Positions 1 through 9,297 of a stretch of DNA of 42,378 nt are shown here, in pieces. Below the pieces are notes generated by a model. The model made no database searches. It saw nothing but the letters and a program-made list of their open reading frames with translations, and had not been told where the DNA came from. The stretch covers positions 1-42,378 of the IMG/VR virus record IMGVR_UViG_3300020020_000088. The stretch is one strand, 5' to 3'. Numbering within the stretch: position 1 is the first letter of the stretch; each line of letters starts with the position of its first letter. Origin of the DNA: a virus. Position numbers and translations under genes: made by a program.

Positions 1-2
1 AG

Positions 3-1640
3 CTCGTAGCAGATCCGTCCGTGCGTCTTGTTACTCAAAATGGAATGTACGACTCGTCGTGGACGTATTTCCTGGACAGATTGCGGTTCGGGCCTATATG
101 GTTCGACACGATGCTGGCCCATCACACTCTATATCCCCGAATGCCCCATTCGTTGGGCTTCTTAACCACGCAGTATACAACGCACCCTTTCTATAAGGAC
201 GAAGGCAAGATTTGGAAGGAAGTTGGCGACATCGACGCTGAGTGGACATACAACGTCAAGGACTGCTGCATCATGCTCGCTTGTCAGCAACATATGTTGC
301 GAGAATTGGAGCAACAGGGGCTTGATAAGTTCTTCTTCGGCCATGTGATGTTCTTGCAACCGCATCTAGTGGACATGACTGTTCACGGAGTGGCGATCGA
401 CAAGGAGTTGAAGGAACAGATAGCCCAGGATATGAAAGTCACTATTGGGATGATGCGGGATGAATACTTTGCAATGGTTGCTGACTGCACTGGTGATGTC
501 GAATTTCGTCCTAATCCAAACTCTCCTAAGCAAATGGCCGAGCTATTCTTCAAGCGACTTAAGCTCGTCGGTCGAGGAGTTGCGACTGACAAAGAGAACC
601 GCCGTCGTATGCGTGATCACCCTCGTACTCCAGACGATTGCAGAAATCTACTGCTTCACATTGATAACTTAGCTGTAGAACAGAAGTTTAGCAGCACTTA
701 CGCGGAGATGTCGGTTGATGAAGATAACAGAATTAGATGTGAATATAAACAAACTGGTGTTAGCTCCGCCCCCGGTAGGCTCTCCTCTTCAAGTACTGGT
801 TGGGGGACTGGAACTAACCTTCAGAACCAACCGGGACGGGCACACAATATGTTCGTTGCAGACCCCGGATACGAGTTTAACTATTTCGACCTCCAACAAG
901 CTGAGTCACGAGTTGTCGGTTTTAGAGCCGTAATCCCGCACTGGATGGAACAATTCAACGACCCAAGCGTTGATAGTCATAGAGCACTCGCCTCTATCAT
1001 GTTCAACGTGCCGTACGAAGATGTACCACTCACGGATTACAGCACTGAAGGCCAATTCGCTCCATTCTCTATTCGTTACATCGCTAAACGCTGTCGTCAC
1101 GCTCTCAACTACCGCATGATGCCAGATCGCTTGGCTACTACACTGCAAACCTCATACGGTGTTGCAGAGTATTTGTGGCACCAGTATCACAAGACGAACC
1201 CGCAGATACAAGACTGGTGGGAATGGCAGATTAAGCAGGTGCAAGAGAAGCGGAGGATATACAACGCATACGGGAGGCGATGGATCTTACAGGAGAAGTT
1301 CAGTGATGATGCCCTCGAACCTGTTATTGCTTTCTATCCTCAGTCTACCATTGGCGATAAGGTTGCCAGGGTTATTTATCAGTGTCACACTGACCCTGAT
1401 TGGCCTAGAGATAGTGCACGAGTCTCACTCAATATCCACGACGCCCTTATTGTTCTTAATGAGCGGGGTTATGGCGACACAGTTAGACGCATAATGAGAA
1501 AGTATGCGCTCGAACCTCTACTGATCGAAGGCATGGACGGTCAGATTAGGGAGTTAGTAATTCCATGTGATCTCAAATGTAGCGAACCCGATGAGAAGGG
1601 CGTTCATCGGTGGAGCACACTAAGAAAGGTTGAAGCATGA
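3..1640 (+). CDS. DNA polymerase, family A (Pol I/T7 type), 5'-truncated by the window edge
   Basis: Replicative polymerase with 3'-5' proofreading. The frame is open to the window edge, so the true start and the first exonuclease motif lie upstream; the first GTG seen is at 21. Visible motifs are Exo II (QNGMYDSSW), Exo III (YNVKDCCIM), polymerase motif A (FDLQQAESR, near 883-909), motif B (R-x3-K-x6-NY, near 1075-1115) and motif C (IHDA, 1434-1445). These follow family A order. Motif C normally reads HDE; here the Glu is Ala, while the metal-binding Asp is kept. The gene ends in an ATGA overlap with the next gene. A copy of the dispersed palindrome lies at 288. Family assignment is firm; the precise subfamily is not. 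Confidence 0.95.
   Translation, partial: LVADPSVRLVTQNGMYDSSWTYFLDRLRFGPIWFDTMLAHHTLYPRMPHSLGFLTTQYTTHPFYKDEGKIWKEVGDIDAEWTYNVKDCCIMLACQQHMLRELEQQGLDKFFFGHVMFLQPHLVDMTVHGVAIDKELKEQIAQDMKVTIGMMRDEYFAMVADCTGDVEFRPNPNSPKQMAELFFKRLKLVGRGVATDKENRRRMRDHPRTPDDCRNLLLHIDNLAVEQKFSSTYAEMSVDEDNRIRCEYKQTGVSSAPGRLSSSSTGWGTGTNLQNQPGRAHNMFVADPGYEFNYFDLQQAESRVVGFRAVIPHWMEQFNDPSVDSHRALASIMFNVPYEDVPLTDYSTEGQFAPFSIRYIAKRCRHALNYRMMPDRLATTLQTSYGVAEYLWHQYHKTNPQIQDWWEWQIKQVQEKRRIYNAYGRRWILQEKFSDDALEPVIAFYPQSTIGDKVARVIYQCHTDPDWPRDSARVSLNIHDALIVLNERGYGDTVRRIMRKYALEPLLIEGMDGQIRELVIPCDLKCSEPDEKGVHRWSTLRKVEA
288..299. repeat. Dispersed palindrome CAACA-TA-TGTTG
   Basis: Exact copy inside the DNA polymerase gene, read there as Gln-His-Met-Leu codons. 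Flanked by G and C, extending the dyad by one pair. See the finding on the palindrome family. Confidence 0.85.
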
Positions 1641-2113
1641 CTACCGAAAGAGAAGAAGCAGGCAAAGTGTCCGACACGAGGGGTCCAGGTGGTCCCAAGA
1701 CGAAGGACAGTTCACGCGCCCAGAAGAGCGACAACCAGAAGAACACACGCGACTTGCGTAGTGAACCGATGGATGCGGAAGAACGCGCTGGTCGCAGTAG
1801 CGAAGAAGTGAACGCCATGTGCACTGATGCAAGCATCGAAGGTGCTAATCAGCATCTACACGATGTTACACAGGGTCATGTGTTCGGTGATACCACCTCA
1901 TCTACTGGAGGTGCGAACAACCCCGGCCAACATGGCCGTGACGGTGGCGAAGTTAATGGTGAGGACAGCAATCCTGCACCTGAGCCGCCAGAAGTGCCAG
2001 AAGGCGAACCCGCACCTGAAGTGGGATCAGCGGGTGACGAAGCTGGTACACAGACTGACTTGGGCTTGAAGAAAGAGAACGAGCAGAAAGAGCCTGAAGT
2101 CAAGAAGCTCTAA
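1637..2113 (+). CDS. Low-complexity acidic protein, function unknown
   Basis: 158 residues, not recognised. It starts at the ATG overlapping the polymerase stop (ATGA), which suggests coupled translation. Composition is Glu, Gly, Pro, Asp and Lys rich with almost no hydrophobic stretches: residues 1-60 are charged and Arg/Lys/Asp rich, 90-130 are Gly/Pro/Glu rich, and the tail is Lys/Glu rich. It is probably intrinsically disordered. No signal peptide, membrane segment or domain is visible. Position directly behind the polymerase suggests a replication-associated accessory role, but this is only context. Coding status is supported by the overlap and clean length. Confidence 0.75.
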   Translation: MTTEREEAGKVSDTRGPGGPKTKDSSRAQKSDNQKNTRDLRSEPMDAEERAGRSSEEVNAMCTDASIEGANQHLHDVTQGHVFGDTTSSTGGANNPGQHGRDGGEVNGEDSNPAPEPPEVPEGEPAPEVGSAGDEAGTQTDLGLKKENEQKEPEVKKL

Positions 2114-2125
2114 CAACACATGTTG
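2114..2125. repeat. Dispersed palindrome CAACA-CA-TGTTG
   Basis: Exact copy in the intergenic leader directly after the stop of the 158-residue gene and about 110 bases before the next start. The dyad extends outward as ACAACA...TGTTGT. Confidence 0.85.
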
Positions 2126-2187
2126 TTACCCCCGCGCCCGAAGGGACGCACTAAGTGGCATCACTTCTACAGTGAAGCTGGAAGCTT

Positions 2188-2220
2188 AGGAAAGGCGCCT
2201 CTGGCGCGGGGTGATTTCCT
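2188..2220 (+). other. Stem-loop in the gap before the 71-residue gene
   Basis: Outer arms AGGAAA and TTTCCT enclose an inner GCGCC-TCT-GGCGC stem. No T-run follows, so it is not a classical intrinsic terminator; it may be an RNA-processing or stability structure in the leader of the gene at 2239. Confidence 0.4.
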
Positions 2221-2238
2221 CTTGTTAAGGATAGCACA

Positions 2239-2454
2239 ATGCCTACCAAAGATAAAGCAGTCGAACCCAAGCCTGAAGAGAAGCCCAAGGCTAAAGCTAA
2301 AGCCAAGACACCTGAACAACTCCAGGAGTCATTGAAGGACGCTCTAGACCAGTTCCCTGAGCTTACTAATGAGGAGCCTTACATAAATGATGCTCACTCT
2401 TTCCTTCAGCAAGCGATCGCCTGTTTAGGGAAGCAGATCAGCACTAATGTCTAG
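2239..2454 (+). CDS. Small Lys/Pro/Ala-rich protein, function unknown
   Basis: 71 residues. The start is preceded by AAGGA at a spacing of about seven bases. Residues 1-30 are a Lys/Pro/Glu/Ala low-complexity stretch with KAKAKAK repeats. The rest could form helices (residues 30-65). No family recognised. It overlaps the start of the DUF3987-type gene by eight bases, so the two are likely translated together and may work together. Confidence 0.7.
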   Translation: MPTKDKAVEPKPEEKPKAKAKAKTPEQLQESLKDALDQFPELTNEEPYINDAHSFLQQAIACLGKQISTNV

Positions 2455-3712
2455 GGTTAACTACAAGAAGTTAGCTAGGGAGGACAGCTTTGTCGGACAA
2501 TATCTTGCCTTTTCTGAGAACTCAGAAACTCCCTACGCTTACGACTTCTGGACGGCGCTCTGGTGCATCAGCGTCGCATTGGGCCGTGACATTGCTGTTG
2601 ATCGGCCTTCCGCTGCTGTTTACCTTAACCTTTATTGTGTCTTGGTCGCAGAGTCGGGCGTCACTCGTAAGTCAACCGCAGTCAGGAGAGCTGTATCATT
2701 TATCAGGGGAATGTGTAGTGAGACAAACCAACTCATCGAGTCAAAGATCACACCCGAAAAGCTTGAGTTTGACCTTGCATTGCAGTCAATTGAGTTTGGC
2801 TCCGCTAGAGCTAGTATCGCGATAGATGAAATGGTGAAGTTTCTAGGTAAGGAGAAGTATGTTGAAACAATGCCCACACTCCTTACTGATCTCTATGATT
2901 GCCCTGCTCTCAGGGTTGGAGGAGGAACCCTTCTACGCGGTAGCACGGTGCTTCGGGATGTCCACGTTAATTTTCTTTCTGCTTCGACACCCTCTTGGCT
3001 CCTGCGGGCTGTTAATCCCGATGTTATCGAAGGCGGTTTCACAAGCAGAGTTGTGTTCGTCGTCAGTGAGAAGCCCAAGCGTACTGCTCCTTGGCCCACC
3101 AAGTCCGACGATGTAATAAGACAACAGTTGTTGTCGCGTCTAGCTGTAATCAGCGAAGAAGCCAAACGCTATCCCACCATTGCACTAAGCGAAGGTGCTA
3201 TGGCTAAGTTCAAGTCATGGTATCGTAACAGGGAGTTGAAACGTGACCCTTACCGTGCTTCTTTCCAGAGTAGGGAGGATAGTCACATCCTCCGCGTGGC
3301 TGCTTTGTTATGTGTTAGTGACGGCACTTGGGAGATACAAGCTAACCACATCAGCACAGCAATTAAAGTTGTTATCGAGACTCGTGAAGATGGCGCCGCG
3401 ATATTTGAAGGTACGGGCACCAACTCCAGGCTTGTCCTCGGCGTCGATGCGATCAGAGACAAGCTCCTTGCGGCGGGGATCGGAGGCATCAAGCACAGCG
3501 AACTCAGTAAAGCAGTGCAACGATTTATGGACGCCGAACACACGAGAGCCGCCCTCGATGTGATGCACGAGCTTCAGATGGTACAGAAGTTTGAGAATGT
3601 GTCTGTGGGCCGTGGTAGACCCACTACGATATGGAGAGCGAAGCAAGGCTTAGTGTCTAGCAACGCTCTCGATACCATACTGAACAGTATTACCCCTACT
3701 GCGGGGGGATGA
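2447..3712 (+). CDS. DUF3987-type P-loop protein, probable primase/helicase-associated ATPase
   Basis: 421 residues. The N-terminal half carries a degenerate Walker A, ESGVTRKST (near residues 69-77), where the usual Gly before Lys-Ser/Thr is Arg, as is common in DUF3987-like phage proteins. A Walker B-like stretch SIAIDEMVKF lies near residues 123-132. DUF3987-type proteins are P-loop ATPases often found beside primases, helicases or polymerases in phages and mobile elements. The C-terminal 120 residues look like a winged-helix region (KHSELSKAVQRFMDAEHTRAA). The start overlaps the preceding gene. The 3' end overlaps the convergent late gene by 17 bases. A DNA replication role is inferred from family and from the polymerase upstream. 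Confidence 0.75.
   Translation: MSRVNYKKLAREDSFVGQYLAFSENSETPYAYDFWTALWCISVALGRDIAVDRPSAAVYLNLYCVLVAESGVTRKSTAVRRAVSFIRGMCSETNQLIESKITPEKLEFDLALQSIEFGSARASIAIDEMVKFLGKEKYVETMPTLLTDLYDCPALRVGGGTLLRGSTVLRDVHVNFLSASTPSWLLRAVNPDVIEGGFTSRVVFVVSEKPKRTAPWPTKSDDVIRQQLLSRLAVISEEAKRYPTIALSEGAMAKFKSWYRNRELKRDPYRASFQSREDSHILRVAALLCVSDGTWEIQANHISTAIKVVIETREDGAAIFEGTGTNSRLVLGVDAIRDKLLAAGIGGIKHSELSKAVQRFMDAEHTRAALDVMHELQMVQKFENVSVGRGRPTTIWRAKQGLVSSNALDTILNSITPTAGG
3122..3133. repeat. Dispersed palindrome CAACA-GT-TGTTG
   Basis: Exact copy inside the DUF3987-type gene, read as Gln-Gln-Leu-Leu codons; the dyad extends to ACAACA...TGTTGT and beyond. Confidence 0.85.
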
Positions 3713-6700
3713 ACGGACCCAAGTACTTCTCAGGATTGAAGTCCTCGAAGGTAAACTCTCTCCCAATGTCCTGAGAGATAGTCTCTTCGTACTCCCGCAC
3801 ATTCTGCAACATCAGCATACGACGATACTTGATCTCGTCTACGAGCGGATTGACCTCTGCATTCTTCTCTGTAACAGTCTTGTCTGTTGCAGCTTTGATG
3901 CTCTCAATCCGCTTGGAGATATGCCTAATCTCTTCCTTGGCTTTGTTGTTCTCAATGTACAGCCTGTTAGCCAACGAACCTATCTGTGACATTTCTGTCC
4001 CTGCTATGTCCGTGCGTAGCTCCATTGCGCTTGGATCGAGAGGCTGTGCAATCCTCGCACTAGTCCTTGACGCGTTGGTGTAGTCACCCGTCTTAAAGTC
4101 TAGTGTCATAAAGTTGTTAGCAGCTTCAATGCCTTTGTCTCTGTCCTTCAACAGTGCGTAGTTGACATCGGCAGCACTCTTAGCTTCTGCACGATCACCG
4201 AACAGCACCTTAGTAGGTCCAGCACCCTTCTGTGCGCCTTCCTTCCACTGTTCTGTGACCATTTCCATAGCACGCTTGTCGTTGTCAGGATCTTTGTCGT
4301 TCAGCAGTCTCCAAGCATCTTCTGCGACTTCCAATAGACCAGCACCAGCAGACGAGAACAGCGTACGCATTAGCACTTCTTGCGTAGAACCCAACAAGCT
4401 CTGCGGTCGATCTTCGTCAGCCTCTAAGCCAGTGATTTTCTGTGTCTTGGGACCGACAACTTCACCTGTGAGAGTGCTCATGCCGGGGTCCATACCACCA
4501 AGTGCAAACAGTGCCTGCAATGGCGGTATACTACTTGCATCGCCAGTGTACTTCAGTCCTGGAAGGCCACCGTCAGGCTTCACGTTCAGTCCCATAGAGA
4601 GTAGTGAGCTAGGCATATTAGCCCTAAGAGCTTCATTCACTCTCATTTCCCACTCTTTCCATGCTTCTTCACTCATCTGAGGTCCATCGCCCTCTACCAT
4701 CTTCTTCATGGACTCGATGAAGTTCTCATCCCACTCTCCAGTGTTCATGCCACTCATCTGATCGGTGATTGGCATGACACTACCAAGGAACAAGCGTTGC
4801 AACTGATCTAGTGGCAACTCTGCACCACCAAACATAGTGAGCTTGTTAGCCCGCTGTTGTGGTGTCTTGGCTTGGTGCTTCGCTCTCGCTTCTTCGTCGT
4901 AGTACTGAGACAAGTAGAACATAGCAGCAGCAGTTGCGCCTGTCTGTGCTACATTGCGGCCGAAGTTAAGCGGATCTTCTTTGAACCTCTTCCCCACTTG
5001 AGCCATTGTAGCTAGTGAGATAGGCCCGTACAGGTTGGATGATGCTAGGTAGTTCGCTGTCTTGCTCGATCCATGAATAGCAGGATCAGCACTGAGCCTA
5101 CGCATATCAGAGACAAACTCGTCAAGGTCTTTCACCTTACCCTTGTTAGCTCTCACTGCTTGATAGCGAGCACCGTTGTGCATAGCTTCTAACAAGCCAC
5201 CGTACTGACGTATGAATGGCAGTGTCTTAGCCTGCACCCAACGGTTCTGTATCTTGCTCATGCGTCCGCGGATAGCACCAATGCCACCGTTAGGATCATT
5301 CAGTGCTTCATTGATGTCGTCAATCACTCTCTGTGACTGTTGCCGTGCGTACTCAGGTACTTGTCCTTCAAGTCCTTCCATAACGTGAGTTGGGTCTGAT
5401 GATCCCCATGCAGACTTAGAAGTGATCCCCATGCGATCCATGTCAGCAAGCGTAGACTGCTTGTAGTGGTTCTCCAGGAATGTAGTGAACCTCTCTGCTC
5501 CATTAGGCATCTTGTCTAGCATATCACGGAGCCACGAGTTCTCACGGATCATGTGCATACGCATCCGTGTAGCAAACTCTCTCCCCATCATATCACCAGC
5601 AGCACGAATACCACCAATGTGACCACCAGCGAACAGGCGATTTGCTGCTCCTACTTTGTGGCTCTTACCCTTAAGTGTAGATGCAGCCATGCTGTCCATG
5701 ATCGGTGCAGCAACAAGGCCGAACAAGTTGCGTCCTGTAGCAACAGCACCAGTGGTAAAGTTCTGATACATCTGGCGCATTTCTTCGAGGTACTTAACAG
5801 TCTCTCGGGGGCTTAGATGTAGTGACTTCGCCAGTTGGCTGTCGGTAACGTCATAACGCTCAACACCTGTTGGCGTCTGCACTTCATGTACATCACGACC
5901 TGTCTGCAAGCCTTTTAGCTTGCGTACAACAAGGTCGCCATTCTTCTTACGAGCACCTGCGTTGTGCATCTTCTCTAGGTACTCACGCCGGAACTCGTTT
6001 GTCTCTGCTCTGCGGATAGTGTCAGACCACTGCTCGAACAGCATTGAGATAGGGTTGCCAACCCCTTCACTTCCCTTAAGACCAGTCTCAGGATCAATGT
6101 TGCGAGCGTTCTTAGCATCCTCGTTAGCAGAGTATCTCATACTGAACGGAGAGTACCCAGCCTCTTGCTGCAAGTTGCCCTTGAGTGGTACGTAGTTGGG
6201 CCTCTCTGTACGCATCTTAGCGTATTCAGCTTGAGAGATAAGCCCTCTATCCACTTCGTACTGTAGCTTCTCGTCGTAGAACTTCTGTATTTGGTTGAAG
6301 TACTTACCCAACTTCGGGTCTTGCTTCACACCGTCTACGAGTGCTTGCATTTCACGTGGGTTGACCTTGTTGCCAAACTTGTCCTCAAACAGAGAAGCAT
6401 GATTGCCTGTGCGCTTGATGTCGTCAAGCGATGATGCAGCAACAAGAGCGTCATTCACGCGCGTCTGCTCTGTACCATTCAACTCATCTGCAAAGGTACG
6501 CGACCAAGCACTAAGGCTCTCTGTTTTCATGCTAGAGCCGGGAGCTTCGCCAGTGCGTAGCCAGTGCGAGAACCTAGCTTGGATAGAAGAGTTAGTGAGT
6601 GCGTCTAGTCTGAAGCCAAACTTCTTCGCTTGGTTTCTGCCAAGGAAGCGTTCTGCCATTGTAGTGATAGGACGCGTTTTCTCAAAGGCACCACCGATCG

Positions 6701-7850
6701 CTCGATCACCTAGACCGTGCTCTCTTCCTTCCCACTTAGTACCAACGTACTGTGGCTCACCTTCAGATACTCCCTTAGCTGCGGGAGTAGCAGAGCGAGG
6801 CGGTACATCAGCGGTGACATCAATAGGTGCTGTCTCTGCGTAGCTGTCAGGATCATCGAACTTGCCGATGTTGCGAGGATCATCAATAGCAGCCTTGCGA
6901 GCATCAAGTTGAGCCTTGGCAATCTTCCCAATTCTACGATGTCCTACAGTTGCAGCTAGTCCAGCGGTGAGGAAGATCCCTGCATCCTTAGCCTTCTCTG
7001 TCCACTCAGCACTGTCAGTAGCAGCCTTGTCCTGCTCAGAAGGTGGTGCTGCAAGATACTCGTCAATCTCGTCGTCTGTGATCTCACCAGCTTCATAAGC
7101 ATCATCCAACATCAGTTGGTCGAGTTGCAGTATCTCTTCTTGTTCAGCCTTCGATGAACCTATCGGTGCATTGTCTCTGCCTGTCAGGCCGCGTACCACT
7201 TCTGGAATAGTACCATCGTACTCCTGTCCATCAGGAGTAACGCCTTTGTCCATCACAATGTCTAAGACGCCATGCACTGCACCAGCCAACGGCACAGCAG
7301 AAGCCATCTTAGTCTGTCTGAATGGTGTAGCAACCTCTACAGCAGCTTTAACTGGCTTCCTGATGTAGCCTGGAGTTTTGTTCAGTGCTTTAACAACCTT
7401 ACCACCCTTAGAGGTAGCAGCAAGTACTCCCATCGGCCCACGAACAAGGCTCGGTATACCGTAGCGTACCAATGACTCTCTAAGGTTAGTAGGATCAGAC
7501 ACTCCTGCAATCTCATTGCCAGCTTGTCGAGCTACATCCATTTCTTCGTAGGCTTGGTTTAGCACTCTCTCAGCAGCATTGTTGCCAGTGAAGGGCTTAC
7601 CGCCTTTCGCTACATTCGCTTGTCCAGAAGGCATAAAGCTCTTGACCATTGCTGGTATGCCAACAGTCTGTGGAATGATAGCAGGCTTGTAGCGTCCCTT
7701 ACGCTTGTCTACGTCAGCAGTTACAAGCTCGTGCAATCCTGCACCAAGCTGTCTTGCGTCTTTCAACCAAGTCTGCTCAGGACCAAACAAGTAGTCGTAC
7801 GCTAGATAAGCGCCACCAGTAGGGCCACCGACATAAGGACGTTTAGCCAA
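3696..7850 (-). CDS. Giant internal virion / ejection protein (last gene of the late operon)
   Basis: 1384 residues, the largest protein and the last in the leftward operon, in the position of T7 gp16. It is mainly helical and charged, with short Ala/Gly-rich hydrophobic patches (residues about 190-205, 285-305, 695-715 and 955-975) that could insert into membranes during DNA ejection. The stretch ERPNYVPLKG near residue 553 resembles a motif seen in large polyvalent-type proteins ejected by podoviruses; this is recognition by eye only. No transglycosylase motif is seen here; that domain is in the gene before it. It overlaps the preceding gene by eight bases. Function as an ejected core protein is inferred from size, position and composition. 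Confidence 0.75.
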   Translation of the reverse strand: MAKRPYVGGPTGGAYLAYDYLFGPEQTWLKDARQLGAGLHELVTADVDKRKGRYKPAIIPQTVGIPAMVKSFMPSGQANVAKGGKPFTGNNAAERVLNQAYEEMDVARQAGNEIAGVSDPTNLRESLVRYGIPSLVRGPMGVLAATSKGGKVVKALNKTPGYIRKPVKAAVEVATPFRQTKMASAVPLAGAVHGVLDIVMDKGVTPDGQEYDGTIPEVVRGLTGRDNAPIGSSKAEQEEILQLDQLMLDDAYEAGEITDDEIDEYLAAPPSEQDKAATDSAEWTEKAKDAGIFLTAGLAATVGHRRIGKIAKAQLDARKAAIDDPRNIGKFDDPDSYAETAPIDVTADVPPRSATPAAKGVSEGEPQYVGTKWEGREHGLGDRAIGGAFEKTRPITTMAERFLGRNQAKKFGFRLDALTNSSIQARFSHWLRTGEAPGSSMKTESLSAWSRTFADELNGTEQTRVNDALVAASSLDDIKRTGNHASLFEDKFGNKVNPREMQALVDGVKQDPKLGKYFNQIQKFYDEKLQYEVDRGLISQAEYAKMRTERPNYVPLKGNLQQEAGYSPFSMRYSANEDAKNARNIDPETGLKGSEGVGNPISMLFEQWSDTIRRAETNEFRREYLEKMHNAGARKKNGDLVVRKLKGLQTGRDVHEVQTPTGVERYDVTDSQLAKSLHLSPRETVKYLEEMRQMYQNFTTGAVATGRNLFGLVAAPIMDSMAASTLKGKSHKVGAANRLFAGGHIGGIRAAGDMMGREFATRMRMHMIRENSWLRDMLDKMPNGAERFTTFLENHYKQSTLADMDRMGITSKSAWGSSDPTHVMEGLEGQVPEYARQQSQRVIDDINEALNDPNGGIGAIRGRMSKIQNRWVQAKTLPFIRQYGGLLEAMHNGARYQAVRANKGKVKDLDEFVSDMRRLSADPAIHGSSKTANYLASSNLYGPISLATMAQVGKRFKEDPLNFGRNVAQTGATAAAMFYLSQYYDEEARAKHQAKTPQQRANKLTMFGGAELPLDQLQRLFLGSVMPITDQMSGMNTGEWDENFIESMKKMVEGDGPQMSEEAWKEWEMRVNEALRANMPSSLLSMGLNVKPDGGLPGLKYTGDASSIPPLQALFALGGMDPGMSTLTGEVVGPKTQKITGLEADEDRPQSLLGSTQEVLMRTLFSSAGAGLLEVAEDAWRLLNDKDPDNDKRAMEMVTEQWKEGAQKGAGPTKVLFGDRAEAKSAADVNYALLKDRDKGIEAANNFMTLDFKTGDYTNASRTSARIAQPLDPSAMELRTDIAGTEMSQIGSLANRLYIENNKAKEEIRHISKRIESIKAATDKTVTEKNAEVNPLVDEIKYRRMLMLQNVREYEETISQDIGREFTFEDFNPEKYLGPFIPPQ

Positions 7851-9297
7851 CTCGTCTCCCCTTGCCGTACTTCACAACTCTACCGTTCTTCAGCTTCGCA
7901 GTGATGATCCCATCGTCACCAACGCTGACATCAGACACGAATGGCAGTGCTCTGAGCCTAGTCACTCGGATGTTGTTAGGATCACCTGAAGGTCGTACGC
8001 TTGCGTAAGCTTGAGGACTGTCAACACGTTGCTTGTACTCTCGTGCTTCTCGACTGTTCCATCTGCCAGTGCTCTTAGGTCCAGCGTTGTATCCCAACAC
8101 AGGATCTTCACCGCGATCAATGCTCTCTTTCAAGTGCAGTGCTGCAACCTCAGCAGCTTGTGCTGGTCCTGCGTAAGCATCAATCTTGTACTTGTCACCG
8201 AACAGCTTACGAGTAGAAGGCAAGATTTGGTACACCGTTCGTGCGCCTGTTGGGGATACCTGATTAGCGTTGCTCTTCTCTCCGTACACACGGATGCGCT
8301 TCATCAAGCCTTGCGGTAGGTTGTACTTGCGCTCTAGTCTATTCTCGATAGCGTCATAGCCAGCATCGCGGTAACTAGAGAGATCACCGCGCACTGGTTC
8401 AGCGGCTGAAGTAGCTGATGCACCGCCGCCCTGTGCACCAGCATTAGGGCTTGCTGTAGGCGCGCGTCTGCCTAACGGTCTGCCTGTTGTGGGATCAATG
8501 CCAGCAGCACGTGCTTCTGCTTGTCCTCTTACAATAGCTTCAAGAGGACCAGTCCACTTCAATCCCATCGACGTACCGTTAGTGTTGTAGATTTGCTCTA
8601 CCTTAGCACCGTCTTTGCTCTCTGCGTTGATCTTAGCAACAGTGGTATCACGTAACAGTCGATCCTCGGGCGTGTCCTCTGTGTAAGCATCAATCTCGTC
8701 GCTTACGTTCATTCCTGGAACAAGCTCCATTGGTTCGCCAGTGACAGGATCGCGCAGCAAGTGACTCTTAGCTTCCTCAGAAGGAATAGTACCAGTCTCA
8801 CCAAGTGTCTTGAAGCCTGAAGCCATCTTGTCTATAGTCTCAGCACGCTTCATGCCAAGGTTGTACACATTGCCAATCTGTTGCTGTACAGGGTTGCGTA
8901 CAATCCTACTCTCACCCGTTACAGGATCAGTCTCTACAGTCTCGATGCCACCAATGCCTTCCTTGGTGTAGTCAAGATTGCGTCCACCGATGTCGCTTTC
9001 ACGTTCGGCAAAGAGATCACGCTTCTGTGCCTCAATCTGAAGCTGTTGCGCTCTGCCAAGCATGTTGGCATAAGCTGCTTGCTCTGCATCAGCGTTCATG
9101 CGTAGAGCCGCAGCGTTACCCGCAGCTAAAGCAGCACTATCGGTAGGTCCGGTAGCAGCAGCAGTGCTCTGCAAGTAGCCAGCGTACCCCGGAGTGAACA
9201 CTCCGTACTGTTGCACTTCAGGAACAGGAATAGCTGTAGTCTGTCGCTTGTTCCTTGCCTTTAGTGCGACACTCTCTCTAGGTGTGAACGCCGCCAT
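7843..9297 (-). CDS. Internal virion protein with lytic transglycosylase (SLT-type) domain
   Basis: 484 residues. Residues about 325-440 resemble a soluble lytic transglycosylase domain: LPQGLMKRI, then YGEKSNANQVSPTGA containing the candidate catalytic Glu, then YQILPST, a central helix with ALHLKES, and a closing VLGYNAGP. The classical GLMQ signature is replaced by TVYQI, so the domain is divergent, but the SP-x-GA and YNAGP signatures remain. Such domains in virion proteins open the peptidoglycan locally so that DNA can enter. The N-terminal 280 residues are Gln/Ala-rich and helical. The gene abuts its neighbours with overlaps at both ends. Confidence 0.85.
   Translation of the reverse strand: MAAFTPRESVALKARNKRQTTAIPVPEVQQYGVFTPGYAGYLQSTAAATGPTDSAALAAGNAAALRMNADAEQAAYANMLGRAQQLQIEAQKRDLFAERESDIGGRNLDYTKEGIGGIETVETDPVTGESRIVRNPVQQQIGNVYNLGMKRAETIDKMASGFKTLGETGTIPSEEAKSHLLRDPVTGEPMELVPGMNVSDEIDAYTEDTPEDRLLRDTTVAKINAESKDGAKVEQIYNTNGTSMGLKWTGPLEAIVRGQAEARAAGIDPTTGRPLGRRAPTASPNAGAQGGGASATSAAEPVRGDLSSYRDAGYDAIENRLERKYNLPQGLMKRIRVYGEKSNANQVSPTGARTVYQILPSTRKLFGDKYKIDAYAGPAQAAEVAALHLKESIDRGEDPVLGYNAGPKSTGRWNSREAREYKQRVDSPQAYASVRPSGDPNNIRVTRLRALPFVSDVSVGDDGIITAKLKNGRVVKYGKGRRVG

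Noticed and set aside
3829-4680. Long plus-strand frames opposite the giant ejection protein (also at 6403-6843 and 25616-26290)
   Set aside because: Shadow frames opposite genes with strong codon bias; no ribosome binding sites and the products are Ser/Ala/Pro-rich nonsense.
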